This document shows positions 8,454 to 17,058 of a stretch of DNA of 64,000 nt, piece by piece. The position numbers were made by a program, and so were the translations under genes. The notes beneath the pieces were generated by a model, which worked only from the letters and a program-made list of their open reading frames with translations, was not told the DNA's origin and searched no databases. Numbering within the stretch: position 1 is the stretch's first letter; each line of letters opens with the position of its first letter. Origin of the DNA: Bacilli bacterium (GTDB lineage Bacteria; Bacillota_I; Bacilli_A; ML615J-28; CAG-313). The DNA lies in contig JAFVWY010000002.1 in the NCBI GenBank assembly GCA_017501465.1, positions 62,001 through 126,000 of the forward strand, written 5' to 3'.

Positions 8454-9644
8454 ATGAAGACATATTTGAGAAAATTCCAATTTTCATATGCATTTGTTCG
8501 TAGCGCTATTTACGATTGTTTAAGACGTAATCGTTGGAAGAGACAAGACACATCATACTTTTTTGCAGATTATGCAATTGAAGTTATGAAAAAGCATAAT
8601 AAAAAAGTTCCAAATAGAGCAACTGTAGCACATTATTTAAGAAATATTGCATATGAAGATATTACAAAGTTATTTCCTTTAGTTGACTATATTGCATATA
8701 GGATGTATCAAGAAATAAAACACCAAAATATGCATATGAGTCCAATAGAATACCAACAAAGACACGATGGCTCTAGTGGCAAAATACGTGAAATTGGTAT
8801 TGCAAGCATAAAACAACAATGTTATGACTACATAGCCGTTGAATCTTGCCAACATATGTTTTTAGCAAAAGTTGGCTACTATCAATGTGCTAGTTTACAA
8901 AATAAAGGTCAAGTCTTTGGCAAAAGCGCTATAGAGACTTGGATAAGAACTAAACCCTACGAATGCCGTTGGGTTTTTAAATGTGACATTCGTAAATATT
9001 ATCCTAGCGTTAGTCACGATAAAATTAAACAATTATTGGCTAGAGATATTAAGAGCAAAGAAGTATTATATCTTTTATATTCATTAATAGATACTTATAA
9101 ACAAGGATTAAGTATAGGCTCTTATTTATCTCAATTTTTAGCTAATTATTATTTATCTTATTTATATCATTATATAAGTGAACAATTGTATACATATAAA
9201 AGAAATAAAAGAGTTCGCTTAGTTCATCATCAATTATTTTATATGGATGATATTATTCTTTTTGGTTCAAATAAAAAACATATGAATAAGGCTATTAAAC
9301 TAATAAAAACATATCTAAAAGATAATTTAGGGTTAGAGCTTAAAGAAAATGAGCAGTTTTTTGAATTAGATAGCCGAGACATTGATATGATGGGATATAG
9401 AATAAGAACAAATAAAACATCCGTGAGGAAAAGAATATTTAATCGAGCTAATCGTTTATATAGAAGCATTCAAAGAAACGGTTATGAAATGGATTTAATT
9501 ACGGCATATAGAGCCATAAGTTATTATGGTTATTTTATCCACAGCTGGAGTTATAAATATTCTAAACAAATCAAATTAGAAAAAATTATTAAAAAAGCAA
9601 AGGAGGTTATTTCAAATGCGAACAAGAGAAGCAGTATATACTAA
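8454..9644 (+). CDS. DGR reverse transcriptase
   Basis: 396 residues from ATG 8454, preceded by GAAAGGAA; an upstream in-frame GTG at 8412 has no ribosome site. RT motifs in order: CDIRKYYPSVSHDKI (about residue 180), the DGR-type motif IGSYLSQFLANYYL (about 220; group II introns and retrons differ here), catalytic YMDD (about 261-264), then a thumb region. It copies the TR into A-mutagenised cDNA. No Avd gene lies beside it, so the accessory factor is absent, diverged or elsewhere. Confidence 0.93.
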   Translation: MKTYLRKFQFSYAFVRSAIYDCLRRNRWKRQDTSYFFADYAIEVMKKHNKKVPNRATVAHYLRNIAYEDITKLFPLVDYIAYRMYQEIKHQNMHMSPIEYQQRHDGSSGKIREIGIASIKQQCYDYIAVESCQHMFLAKVGYYQCASLQNKGQVFGKSAIETWIRTKPYECRWVFKCDIRKYYPSVSHDKIKQLLARDIKSKEVLYLLYSLIDTYKQGLSIGSYLSQFLANYYLSYLYHYISEQLYTYKRNKRVRLVHHQLFYMDDIILFGSNKKHMNKAIKLIKTYLKDNLGLELKENEQFFELDSRDIDMMGYRIRTNKTSVRKRIFNRANRLYRSIQRNGYEMDLITAYRAISYYGYFIHSWSYKYSKQIKLEKIIKKAKEVISNANKRSSIY

Positions 9645-9924
9645 TGAACAACCAGCATACATTTATATGAAATTGCCAAAAAGTAATTTGGCAGATGTAT
9701 GGATTAATTCATTTGTAGAAACAAGAAAAACCGAAGAAGGCACAGAATATGTATATGACACTAATGAATTTAGAGTATCTCAAAGTCATATTACAGAAGA
9801 AATGGTAAAAGCAAACCCTATGAAATACTTAAACTATTCACCATCAGGAGAAATTACAGTTAATGATAGAATTGATGCTCTTGAAGGGGCTGTATTAGAA
9901 ATTATGGAGGTATTAAATGGTTAA
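9616..9924 (+). CDS. XkdW-like tail/virion-associated protein
   Basis: 102 residues. Its ATG lies inside the 3' end of the RT gene (29-base overlap) behind AAAGGAGG, so the two are translationally linked. Sequence features (YDTNEFRVSQSHITEEMVKA, then IDALEGAVLEIMEVLNG) resemble small proteins coded just before XkdX in Gram-positive phages. Probably a late structural or assembly protein. Confidence 0.5.
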   Translation: MRTREAVYTNEQPAYIYMKLPKSNLADVWINSFVETRKTEEGTEYVYDTNEFRVSQSHITEEMVKANPMKYLNYSPSGEITVNDRIDALEGAVLEIMEVLNG

Positions 9925-10021
9925 GTTTTATTATTTACAAGTTAAAATGGGTAAAATTACTATTGATGATGTGCCAGAAAAATACAGAGATAAAGTTCAA
10001 GAAATGTTAGATAACGATTAA
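9917..10021 (+). CDS. XkdX-family small protein
   Basis: 34 residues, start overlapping the previous stop. KFYYLQVKMGKITIDDVPEK has the XkdX layout of an aromatic N-terminus, a G-K-I/W-T/I turn and a final short helix. XkdX proteins sit between tail and lysis genes in PBSX-like phages, as here. Function of the family is unknown. Confidence 0.55.
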   Translation: MVKFYYLQVKMGKITIDDVPEKYRDKVQEMLDND

Positions 10022-10035
10022 AAGGGGGATTTATT

Positions 10036-10410
10036 ATGCCAGAATTTGTACAAGTTATAGTATCTTTAATTTGCCTAATGCTTGCAAACATACTTATAGG
10101 AACAAAATTGGCAGATTTAAAACAAGAATTTAATAAAGAAAAGTTAGTTAGTGGAATTAGTAAGGCCGTATTTACTTTAATCGGGCTAGCTTTAATTTAT
10201 GCTTCTACAATCGTATTCCCTATGGAAGTTGCAACAATTAATGGAACAATGGTTACAACATTAACTGGAACGACTATTCTATTAAAGGGTGCCAATTTAA
10301 TATATGCAGGCAAAGTATTATTAAAAATTAAAGATATTTTTATGTTAAATATACCTGTTGAGGTATTAAGTAAAGACGAAGAAGAAAATAATGAACCAAA
10401 AGAAGAATAA
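10036..10410 (+). CDS. Holin
   Basis: 124 residues behind AAAGGGGG. Three hydrophobic segments can be seen (about 5-21, 42-62 and 70-95) with a charged C-terminal tail ending EEENNEPKEE, as in phage holins. It lies directly upstream of the endolysin gene, the classical lysis pair, and would permeabilise the membrane to release or activate it. Confidence 0.7.
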   Translation: MPEFVQVIVSLICLMLANILIGTKLADLKQEFNKEKLVSGISKAVFTLIGLALIYASTIVFPMEVATINGTMVTTLTGTTILLKGANLIYAGKVLLKIKDIFMLNIPVEVLSKDEEENNEPKEE

Positions 10411-10496
10411 CTTAGATTAGACATATAATATAAAAGAAACAACAGGGGGGTTTGGCTTTTATATATATCTATTATGTAACAAAGGAGGATTTATAT

Positions 10497-12764
10497 ATGG
10501 AAGAAGAAATCAAACTTAATGAAGAATTATTAAAAGAATATGAAAATCTTGAAAATGAAGAACAAGGCATTCAAACTACTTTTAACGAAGATTCTATTGA
10601 AGATTTAAATGATTCTTCTATTGATGCTCAAATTGAAAATACCAACGAAGAAGAAATCGAAGGTATCGGTGCCGAAGGCTTTTCAATGAGAACAACTAAA
10701 CCTAGTGGTAATTTAAATTATATGACTACTAGCACAGGGGGATGGTCAACTTGTATTAAAGGTAGTCCAAATGACCCTAAAGCAACAGTTTTAGCGAATT
10801 GCGTAGGATATGCAAGTGCGAGATTTAATGAAATTATTAATTTATGTAGAGGAACAAGCGGATGTACTTATAAAACATTAAACTGTAATGCTGAAAACTT
10901 CCCAGAAAGAGCAACTGCTGCCGGATTAAAAATTGGTTCTACACCAAGAGTTGGTGCAATTGGTTGTGCAATGAAAGGTTCAACATTATCTGGTTCAGAT
11001 GGTGCTGGTCACGTATGGATTGTTGAAAAAGTTAATTCATCAAGTTCAACATACACATCAGAATCAGGATATGGTTCTTCAACATTGTTCTGGAATCAAA
11101 CAAGAACTAACTCTAATGGACGTTGGGGATTAGGTTCTAGTTATAAATTTAGATGCTTTATTTATTTACCAGATGATGTTCAAAAATGGGTGGATGGAAG
11201 TTCAAGTGGAATTACACCAAATGTTGATAAAAACATTTATAAAAATCAAATTGAAGTTAAAATTTCTGACCTTAGAGTTAGAACTGGAGCAGGAACAAAT
11301 AAAAGTATTTTAGGTTTTGCATCTAAAGGATATTATAATTTTTATGAAACTGCTGATGCGAGCGGATATAAATGGTATAGAATTGCAGATGGACAATGGA
11401 TTGCATCAAGTGATAATTGGACAACTGTATATCCAGCACAAACACCAACTTACAAATATAAAGAAGGAGATAAAGTAGTTATTAATGGTGCTTTATATGT
11501 TAGTTCAAATGCTGCTAATCCAAGTGGTTCAGTAAGTAATAAAGTAACTAATATTACAAGAATTGCTGTTGGTGCAGCACATCCATATAATACTACAGGA
11601 GACCTTGGTTGGATGAATGAAAGTGATATTAAACCATATGAAGAACCAACTCCTACACCACCAAGCCCAACACCAACGACTGAAAGAAAAGGACTTGACT
11701 TATCTAGTTATCAAGCAGGAATAAGTTTTGATGCAATTAAAAATAGCGAATATAATCAATTTGTTATTTTAAGAGGTGGATTTACTGGTTGGGGAACTGG
11801 AGTATCTTATAACAAAGATTCAAGTTTTGAAACATTCTATTCACAGGCCAAAGCAAAAGGAATACCTGTAGGATGTTATTGGTACAGTTGTGCTGACACT
11901 CGTGAAAAAGGTGTTACTGAAGCAAACTTCTTATATGAAAATTGCTTAAAGGGAAAACAATTTGAATATCCAATTTATATGGATGTTGAAGATTCTCATT
12001 GGCAAGTTGGTAAGAAAGACGGTGTAACTGCTGCAATCAAAGGATTTTGTGAAACTTTAGAAGCAAAAAAATTCTATGTAGGTATTTATGCTTCTGATAT
12101 TTCAGGATTTAAAGAAAAAATGAATATTGACCAATTAACAAACTATGATAAGTGGGTTGCTAGATATGGTTCTAAACCACAATATGTAACTTCTTATGGT
12201 ATGTGGCAAACTTCTTCTGAAGGTAGAATTAGCGGATACGGAGAAAATCTTGATACAGATATTGCTTATAAAGATTATCCAACAATTATCAAAGAAGCTA
12301 AGTTAAATGGTTATGGAGACGAACCTCAACCAACACCTCCAACACCAGAACCACCTACTCCTACACCTCCAACTTATAAATATAATATTGGAGATAAGGT
12401 TGTAATTAATGGTCAATTATATGGTAATGCCGATGGAGGTAATCCTGGTAGAGTTGTATCTAATAAAGTCACAAATATTACTAGAAGAGCCGATGGACAT
12501 CCATATCCATATAATACAACTGGTGATTTAGGTTGGATGGCAGAAAGTTCAATTTCTCCATATACCGCTCCAGTGGGTTTTGCCGTTGGAGACAAAGTTG
12601 TACCAACTAAATTGGTAAGTTATACTGGACAAAAATTAGTTCAATATGATGATTATTATTATATTACTGATTTAAAAGGTAACAGGGCTGTATTGAGTGC
12701 AAAAAGAAATGGCAAATATGTTGTTTGGGCAGCAATGAATACGGCAAATATAAAAAAAGCATAA
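10497..12764 (+). CDS. Multidomain endolysin (CHAP + GH25 lysozyme + binding repeats)
   Basis: 755 residues; ATG 10497 follows AAAGGAGG. An acidic leader (1-60) precedes a CHAP/amidase-type domain (about 65-225; NCVGYASARFN gives the Cys, GAGHVWIVEKV the His), an SH3b-like segment (about 255-300), a first wall-binding repeat (about 320-385), a GH25 muramidase (about 398-605: GLDLSSYQ, MDVEDSHW) and a second repeat (from about 626, YNIGDKVVINGQLYG) with a further SH3-like end. It cleaves both peptide and glycan bonds of peptidoglycan. Pro/Thr-rich linkers separate domains. A small hairpin lies just after the stop (12766-12782). Confidence 0.85.
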   Translation: MEEEIKLNEELLKEYENLENEEQGIQTTFNEDSIEDLNDSSIDAQIENTNEEEIEGIGAEGFSMRTTKPSGNLNYMTTSTGGWSTCIKGSPNDPKATVLANCVGYASARFNEIINLCRGTSGCTYKTLNCNAENFPERATAAGLKIGSTPRVGAIGCAMKGSTLSGSDGAGHVWIVEKVNSSSSTYTSESGYGSSTLFWNQTRTNSNGRWGLGSSYKFRCFIYLPDDVQKWVDGSSSGITPNVDKNIYKNQIEVKISDLRVRTGAGTNKSILGFASKGYYNFYETADASGYKWYRIADGQWIASSDNWTTVYPAQTPTYKYKEGDKVVINGALYVSSNAANPSGSVSNKVTNITRIAVGAAHPYNTTGDLGWMNESDIKPYEEPTPTPPSPTPTTERKGLDLSSYQAGISFDAIKNSEYNQFVILRGGFTGWGTGVSYNKDSSFETFYSQAKAKGIPVGCYWYSCADTREKGVTEANFLYENCLKGKQFEYPIYMDVEDSHWQVGKKDGVTAAIKGFCETLEAKKFYVGIYASDISGFKEKMNIDQLTNYDKWVARYGSKPQYVTSYGMWQTSSEGRISGYGENLDTDIAYKDYPTIIKEAKLNGYGDEPQPTPPTPEPPTPTPPTYKYNIGDKVVINGQLYGNADGGNPGRVVSNKVTNITRRADGHPYPYNTTGDLGWMAESSISPYTAPVGFAVGDKVVPTKLVSYTGQKLVQYDDYYYITDLKGNRAVLSAKRNGKYVVWAAMNTANIKKA

Positions 12765-12808
12765 TGAAGGGTTATCCCCTTCTTATGCAGAAAGAAAGGA
12801 TGATTTAA

Positions 12809-13072
12809 ATGACAAATAAAAAGAACCAAGCAAAAAAGGTTGAAAAAATTGAAGAAGTAAAAGAAACTAAACCAGAGGTTAAAGAAGAAAAACCAAAAAC
12901 TATTAAACTTGGGACTAAAGTAATTGTTAATGGAAGAACATTTGGTAGTCATACTTTAGAAGCACCAATGAAAACATTAAGAAATGTTGAATCAAAGATT
13001 ATTGGTATCAGTGAAGACAGCTATGAAGTTAAAGAAGGCTTTGTTTCTAAAGATTCTGTAACAATTAAATAA
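12809..13072 (+). CDS. Small protein with endolysin-type wall-binding repeat
   Basis: 87 residues: a Lys/Glu-rich N-terminal half (to about 42) and a C-terminal half starting LGTKVIVNGRTFGSHTLEAP that matches the GDKVVINGQLYG repeat of the endolysin next door. It looks like a detached binding domain on a charged tail; it could tune the endolysin or attach to the wall. Role inferred from the shared repeat. Confidence 0.6.
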   Translation: MTNKKNQAKKVEKIEEVKETKPEVKEEKPKTIKLGTKVIVNGRTFGSHTLEAPMKTLRNVESKIIGISEDSYEVKEGFVSKDSVTIK

Positions 13073-13077
13073 AATAG

Positions 13078-13124
13078 AAAGGGGAACAAAAATAAATTAA
13101 TTTTTATCAAAGTTCCTCTTTTTT
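13078..13124 (+). terminator. Rho-independent terminator of the late operon
   Basis: AAAGGGGAAC pairs with GTTCCTCTTT (one G-U) across an AT-rich loop and runs into TTTTTT. It closes the tail-lysis operon and separates it from the promoter at 13137. Confidence 0.7.
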
Positions 13125-13136
13125 ATCAATTTTAAC

Positions 13137-13165
13137 TTGACATATTTTTTATTTTGTGATAGACT
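13137..13165 (+). promoter_or_regulatory. Sigma70-type promoter
   Basis: TTGACA, a 17-base spacer and TAGACT, directly after the late terminator and about 145 bases before the first small gene of the next operon. It has the same architecture as the other promoters in this window. Confidence 0.65.
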
Positions 13166-13311
13166 TAAGGCAAGATAGAGGATGATGGTTGAGGGAAAGG
13201 GGTTTTAAAGGGGAGAAGGAGAAGACAAAATTTAACATTTAGTATAGAGATAATAAGTTTACATTTATTATTTGTATAGTGAATGTCAAGTAAGGAGGTT
13301 TTTATTGTGTG

Positions 13312-13443
13312 ATGTCTAAAGAAATTTATGCATATAGACGATATGTTGCTTGTTATTATGATAAACATTATATGAAAGCAATGTATTACTATTTAAAGTG
13401 GAAATATTATGAGAGATTGAATGAGAGGATGTGGATGAAATGA
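13312..13443 (+). CDS. Small Tyr-rich hypothetical protein
   Basis: 43 residues behind AAGGAGG, first gene after the promoter. Very rich in Tyr, Lys and Arg (about ten Tyr, e.g. AMYYYLKWKYYERL), basic, probably one helix. Its stop overlaps the next start as ATGA. No family recognised; small basic early proteins of this kind often act on host machinery, but nothing here shows that. Confidence 0.5.
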   Translation: MSKEIYAYRRYVACYYDKHYMKAMYYYLKWKYYERLNERMWMK

Positions 13444-13886
13444 GAAATGAAAATAAGATTTTATATACTCAAGATAAAACTAGATTTTTTCTTAATGAAG
13501 AAAACTTTAATTATTTAATAAATGAAATAAAGAAAAAAGATGGTATATTAACTGAATTAGAAGAATGGTTAAAAAAAGAAATATATGATTTCAAACAAGA
13601 TGGATATGATAATAGTGAAATAAGAAAAGATAGCTTATGGTTAACAGGAGTTTATGATGAAGATAGAGTAATTTTAGATAAAATACAAGAATTAAAAGAG
13701 AAATATAAAGAAGAAACAACATCCCCAACCGAAAATATAATAGAAAATATACAATTAGAAATTAAATTCAATAAGGCTGTGGAATTATTAAAATATTTAA
13801 ATGAAAATAAATTTGATAAAGTAGTGGAAATATTGGAATATTTAAATGAAAATGATTTATTTCAGGAGGAGACAAATGAAGATTGA
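13440..13886 (+). CDS. Hypothetical coiled-coil protein
   Basis: 148 residues from ATG 13440, coupled through ATGA to the preceding stop (a GTG nine bases earlier is less likely). Mostly helical and charged; the C-terminal third has two related segments (AVELLKYLNENKFDK, VVEILEYLNENDLF), a small internal duplication. No known domain. Confidence 0.55.
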   Translation: MRNENKILYTQDKTRFFLNEENFNYLINEIKKKDGILTELEEWLKKEIYDFKQDGYDNSEIRKDSLWLTGVYDEDRVILDKIQELKEKYKEETTSPTENIIENIQLEIKFNKAVELLKYLNENKFDKVVEILEYLNENDLFQEETNED

Positions 13887-14088
13887 AGTTAAAATAATGC
13901 CAAAAGAAGAATTTGATGAAGAAGGATTAGGATGGTCTAAACCAGTCGAAATCGACCAGTTTATATTAAATCCGGACGACATTGAATTTGAATGGGATGA
14001 AGGTTCTACGTTACCATACAATGATTTTATATTTTTTGGAAATGAATATTATTATGGAATATTTATAAATGGTGAACACGTAGAATAA
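13876..14088 (+). CDS. Hypothetical acidic protein
   Basis: 70 residues; the start at 13876 is fixed by AGGAGGA, with an 11-base overlap with the previous gene. Acidic, with aromatic pairs (FIFFGNEYYYGIF). It resembles short orphan proteins common in phage early regions. No function can be given. Confidence 0.5.
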   Translation: MKIEVKIMPKEEFDEEGLGWSKPVEIDQFILNPDDIEFEWDEGSTLPYNDFIFFGNEYYYGIFINGEHVE

Positions 14089-14102
14089 ATTATTTTAGGC
14101 AT

Positions 14103-14215
14103 AGAGGGTTCCTTTTATTAACAAATGATAGGTGAATTTGGCTTACCGTAAAGCTCTTACCCTTCGCCAATATTACGTAGGCTGAAGTATTTCCGCCGAC
14201 CCTCTTCGGAGGGGT
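14103..14215 (+). ncRNA. Structured leader with alternative stems
   Basis: Between two genes. AGAGGGT at 14103-14109 can pair perfectly with ACCCTCT at 14199-14205, but that strand also forms a stable local hairpin CCCTC-TTCG-GAGGG (14200-14213, UUCG loop). An inner TTGGC/GCCAA stem also exists. Mutually exclusive folds just upstream of a ribosome site suggest a cis-regulatory RNA for the gene at 14244; no known riboswitch class is recognisable. Confidence 0.4.
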
Positions 14216-14243
14216 TAATTAGAAAATAAGGAGAATTAGATAT

Positions 14244-14600
14244 ATGGATAAATATATTAAATATTTTAAAATTAAAGATAGCTGGGATTTGAATAATCTA
14301 ATTGTACTAGGATTCGAATGTGTTGATTATAGTAAAGGCAAAGTTGGATATCGATGGAAAGGTATTCAATATGAGATAAAAGATTATTATCCTATTGAAG
14401 ATGATGGAACTCAATATATTAATAATTGTGACGCAAATTATAATTCTATAATATCTGTAAGTGAAGAGACAAGAGTTATATGGATTGAGATTTTTAACAA
14501 TGATTGCTCTTATCATAACGAAGGTGATGAGGTTAATTTTATAGCTAATATATTCTATGAATTAACTAAAGCAGATGCTATAGAGAGGTGTGAACAATGA
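14244..14600 (+). CDS. Hypothetical protein
   Basis: 118 residues, ATG after AAGGAG, preceded by the structured leader. Mixed alpha/beta composition with many Tyr, Asn and Asp. No motif recognised. Its end overlaps the start of the next gene by four bases (ATGA). Confidence 0.5.
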   Translation: MDKYIKYFKIKDSWDLNNLIVLGFECVDYSKGKVGYRWKGIQYEIKDYYPIEDDGTQYINNCDANYNSIISVSEETRVIWIEIFNNDCSYHNEGDEVNFIANIFYELTKADAIERCEQ

Positions 14601-15007
14601 AAAAGATTAGAATTATTAATGATGATAAAGAAGTTGTTATATCTAAGGGTGAATATGATAAATTTAAAAACAAATTTGATGAACTTAGCAAAGAAGTTGC
14701 AAATTTAAAAGCGGATAATATTGTTAGAATATATAAATATCAATGTTTCCCAATTACAAAATCACACGATAGCACTAAGGATGAATTATTAAATATAATT
14801 AAAGATATATGCACTTTTGTTGAAACTCATTCGGTGCCATCTGATGCAGAATTTGTAATACATTATAATCCTAATTCTATAAGTTCTTTATTTGCAAATG
14901 GTGACTGGGATAGAATTACTAGAATAAGAACTTTACAATCTTTAAAAAGGTCTATAGATGCTTACAATGAACTTTATAAAGAGAGGGAGATATATGAAGA
15001 AGATTAG
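14597..15007 (+). CDS. Hypothetical protein with coiled-coil N-terminus
   Basis: 136 residues, coupled to the preceding gene by ATGA. Residues about 15-40 (GEYDKFKNKFDELSKEVANL) form a heptad-like helix; the rest is mixed. No known domain. It overlaps the start of the next gene. Confidence 0.5.
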   Translation: MKKIRIINDDKEVVISKGEYDKFKNKFDELSKEVANLKADNIVRIYKYQCFPITKSHDSTKDELLNIIKDICTFVETHSVPSDAEFVIHYNPNSISSLFANGDWDRITRIRTLQSLKRSIDAYNELYKEREIYEED

Positions 15008-15434
15008 AAAGAATACATTTGAAACCAACAGTAGTTCTACAAATTCATTAAGTATAGAAAATAGCAATATTGAGATACCAATGAAGTTAACTATATTAGA
15101 CAACTATTATGGCGGTGGTAGAGATTTTGATTTAGAAACTACTGATGAAAAATTTACTGTTATGGTTAGTCTTTGTGATTCAATGGAAGAATTTTTTAAG
15201 TTGTGTTATAAAATGTATAAATTTGGAGTCGCCATTATTAATTTACCTAATCCTAAAACATTTAAACCACATTGGGATAAAATAAGTTTTATTGTTAGTG
15301 CTGGTGGAGAAATAGATGATTCTTATGATGAATTAAAGAGTTTGTTGGAAGATGAAAATGAAGAAGATTTAAAGGCTTTTATATTCGGCCAAGATTCTTA
15401 TGTTTCTGGGCACAATAATGAATATGATGATTAA
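14994..15434 (+). CDS. Phage protein with NTFETNSSST N-terminal motif
   Basis: 146 residues from ATG 14994 (after GAGGGAG). It opens MKKIRKNTFETNSSSTNSLS, nearly the same as the start of the gene at 63267-63716 (MKIIRRNTFETNSSSTHSIT). I know this N-terminal motif from many uncharacterised phage proteins with varied C-terminal parts; a protein-processing or targeting signal is conceivable but unproven. The C-terminal half is acidic. Confidence 0.6.
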   Translation: MKKIRKNTFETNSSSTNSLSIENSNIEIPMKLTILDNYYGGGRDFDLETTDEKFTVMVSLCDSMEEFFKLCYKMYKFGVAIINLPNPKTFKPHWDKISFIVSAGGEIDDSYDELKSLLEDENEEDLKAFIFGQDSYVSGHNNEYDD

Positions 15435-15894
15435 GCCAGTTGTATTTTTAGATATAGATGGAGTTGTTGAAACTATTTATTGGGAAAAGGCTAGCGATGG
15501 AACGTGGTCTTATAATGTGCATAAATATGGTCACGAAGAATTAAATAATAAACAAGCTATTGGATGGCTTAATGAATTATATAATAAAGTCCCATATGAT
15601 ATAGTGATTAGTAGTTCTTGGAGATACAAAATGAATAAAGACCAATTTCAAGAATTATTAGTGAAATCAGGATTCAATCCTAATATAAAAGTAATAGATA
15701 CAACGCCAATATTATATCAACAAAGAGGATTAGAAATACAAAAATGGTTAGATGACAATAATTTTAAAGGTAAGTTTATAATTATAGATGATGATTGTGA
15801 TATGTGCCATTTAAGACCATTTTTAATTAGATGTGATTGTCAACTTGGATTTACAATTTATGAATATCAAAAAGCATTAGAAATATTAAAGTAA
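15424..15894 (+). CDS. HAD-family phosphatase (RNA-repair-associated type)
   Basis: About 156 residues; the start is one of several Met between 15418 and 15427, none with a clear ribosome site, overlapping the previous gene. Motifs: VVFLDIDGVV (nucleophile Asp), ISSSWR (motif II Ser), RGLEIQKWL and FIIIDDDCDM (acidic motif). This pattern fits the HAD domain found in multi-domain RNA repair proteins. It may remove terminal phosphates from nucleotides or RNA; substrate unknown. Confidence 0.65.
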   Translation: MMIKPVVFLDIDGVVETIYWEKASDGTWSYNVHKYGHEELNNKQAIGWLNELYNKVPYDIVISSSWRYKMNKDQFQELLVKSGFNPNIKVIDTTPILYQQRGLEIQKWLDDNNFKGKFIIIDDDCDMCHLRPFLIRCDCQLGFTIYEYQKALEILK

Positions 15895-15908
15895 GAAAGG
15901 ATTTTAAA

Positions 15909-16499
15909 ATGAGTATAGTAATAGGATTAAAATATAAAGATGGTGTTCTTTTAGCAAGCGACACTCGTGTTGTTTCAAGAGGACATTTAGCAGAAAGAAA
16001 TGTTGATGGCAAGATTTTTAAATCTCAATATAGTAATACTGCTATAGGCTCTGTTGGATATTTAAGAGATTTAGATATTATAAGCTGTACGGAAGAATGG
16101 TTACCTTACAAAGATATTTTAGATAAGAAAAAAGTGGATAAAAAATATATAATTGAAAATATAGTTCCTAAAATTTTTAATACGCTTAGAGATAACCATA
16201 GAGTTAATCAAAAAGATGGTTTTGAATATACTGATTCAGAGTTTATATTCGCCACGCCATCTCATTTATATCGAATTGATGAGGATGGTTCTGTATTGGA
16301 ATTTGATGATTATATTTCTGTAGGGTGTGGAGAAGAATTAGTGCGCGGATATATGACAAAAGTTTTTTATAATGGTTATAAAGATTTGTCATTAGAAGAG
16401 GCAAAATTTATTCTTAGAGAATGTATTAAAGAGGCTTGCAAAGATGATATTGGGATTAATGACGAAAGTGTATTTATTAATTTAGAGAAAGGTGATTAG
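15909..16499 (+). CDS. Ntn-hydrolase, proteasome beta/HslV-like
   Basis: 196 residues. The N-terminus MSIVIGLKYKDGVLLASDTR has the proteasome-type pattern (nucleophile at residue 2 after Met removal, then G-KDG-LLASD-R). GSVGYLRDLD and the later SVGCGEELVRGYM match the glycine-rich strands of the fold. Here Ser2 would be the nucleophile. An unexpected gene in a phage; it may be a peptidase or amidase acting on host or phage proteins. Fold assignment fairly sure, activity unknown. Confidence 0.65.
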   Translation: MSIVIGLKYKDGVLLASDTRVVSRGHLAERNVDGKIFKSQYSNTAIGSVGYLRDLDIISCTEEWLPYKDILDKKKVDKKYIIENIVPKIFNTLRDNHRVNQKDGFEYTDSEFIFATPSHLYRIDEDGSVLEFDDYISVGCGEELVRGYMTKVFYNGYKDLSLEEAKFILRECIKEACKDDIGINDESVFINLEKGD

Positions 16500-16501
16500 A
16501 T

Positions 16502-16678
16502 ATGAATATATATTTTATTATATTAGCTTGTTTAAATGTAATGGGCATAGGCGTTGCTTTAGGTAAACACGGGGAGCCAAGATACAAAGAAAATGAAAAA
16601 TATAATTTTTTTACTACATTGATTGCTTCTATAATTCAAATGGGCTTAGTTTATATGGCAGTAAAGGTTGGATTTTAA
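16502..16678 (+). CDS. Small membrane protein
   Basis: 58 residues with two hydrophobic segments (MNIYFIILACLNVMGIGVAL and the C-terminal FTTLIASIIQMGLVYMAVKV) around a charged loop, so probably a two-helix hairpin in the membrane. ATG two bases after the previous stop. No family recognised. Confidence 0.5.
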   Translation: MNIYFIILACLNVMGIGVALGKHGEPRYKENEKYNFFTTLIASIIQMGLVYMAVKVGF

Positions 16679-16679
16679 T

Positions 16680-17057
16680 ATGGATTTATGGATTAGAAGT
16701 CAAGATAAAATGGCACTAGCAAAATTTGATTTATGTGTTTTAGAACAATATGAAGGTAATTATATGTTTATAGCAGACCATTACAAAAATATGGGAGTAT
16801 ATAAATCAAAAGAGAGAGCATTAGAAGTATTAGATGAGATACAAAAATTATTAAATCCAATTTGTTTATTAAATACAGATTTAGATAAATTAGGATTAAA
16901 GTATCATTTAAGTCTCGATGATATTAATAAATTAATGGAAAATATTACAAAACTTTGGGAAAAATATACTGGTTCAAAATTAATAATCAATGGTTTATCT
17001 AATGATATGAATTTTACTAATATAAATAATGTTATTTATCAAATGCCGGAGGAATAA
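16680..17057 (+). CDS. Hypothetical helical protein
   Basis: 125 residues from ATG 16680, one base after the previous stop. Mostly helical; includes SKERALEVLDEIQKLLNP, a segment often seen in small phage proteins. No catalytic motif. Confidence 0.5.
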   Translation: MDLWIRSQDKMALAKFDLCVLEQYEGNYMFIADHYKNMGVYKSKERALEVLDEIQKLLNPICLLNTDLDKLGLKYHLSLDDINKLMENITKLWEKYTGSKLIINGLSNDMNFTNINNVIYQMPEE

Positions 17058-17058
17058 T

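Noticed and set aside
13078-13165. Late terminator region as an attachment site or origin
   Set aside because: Only a hairpin with T-run and a promoter are visible; no direct repeats, integrase or iterons occur nearby.
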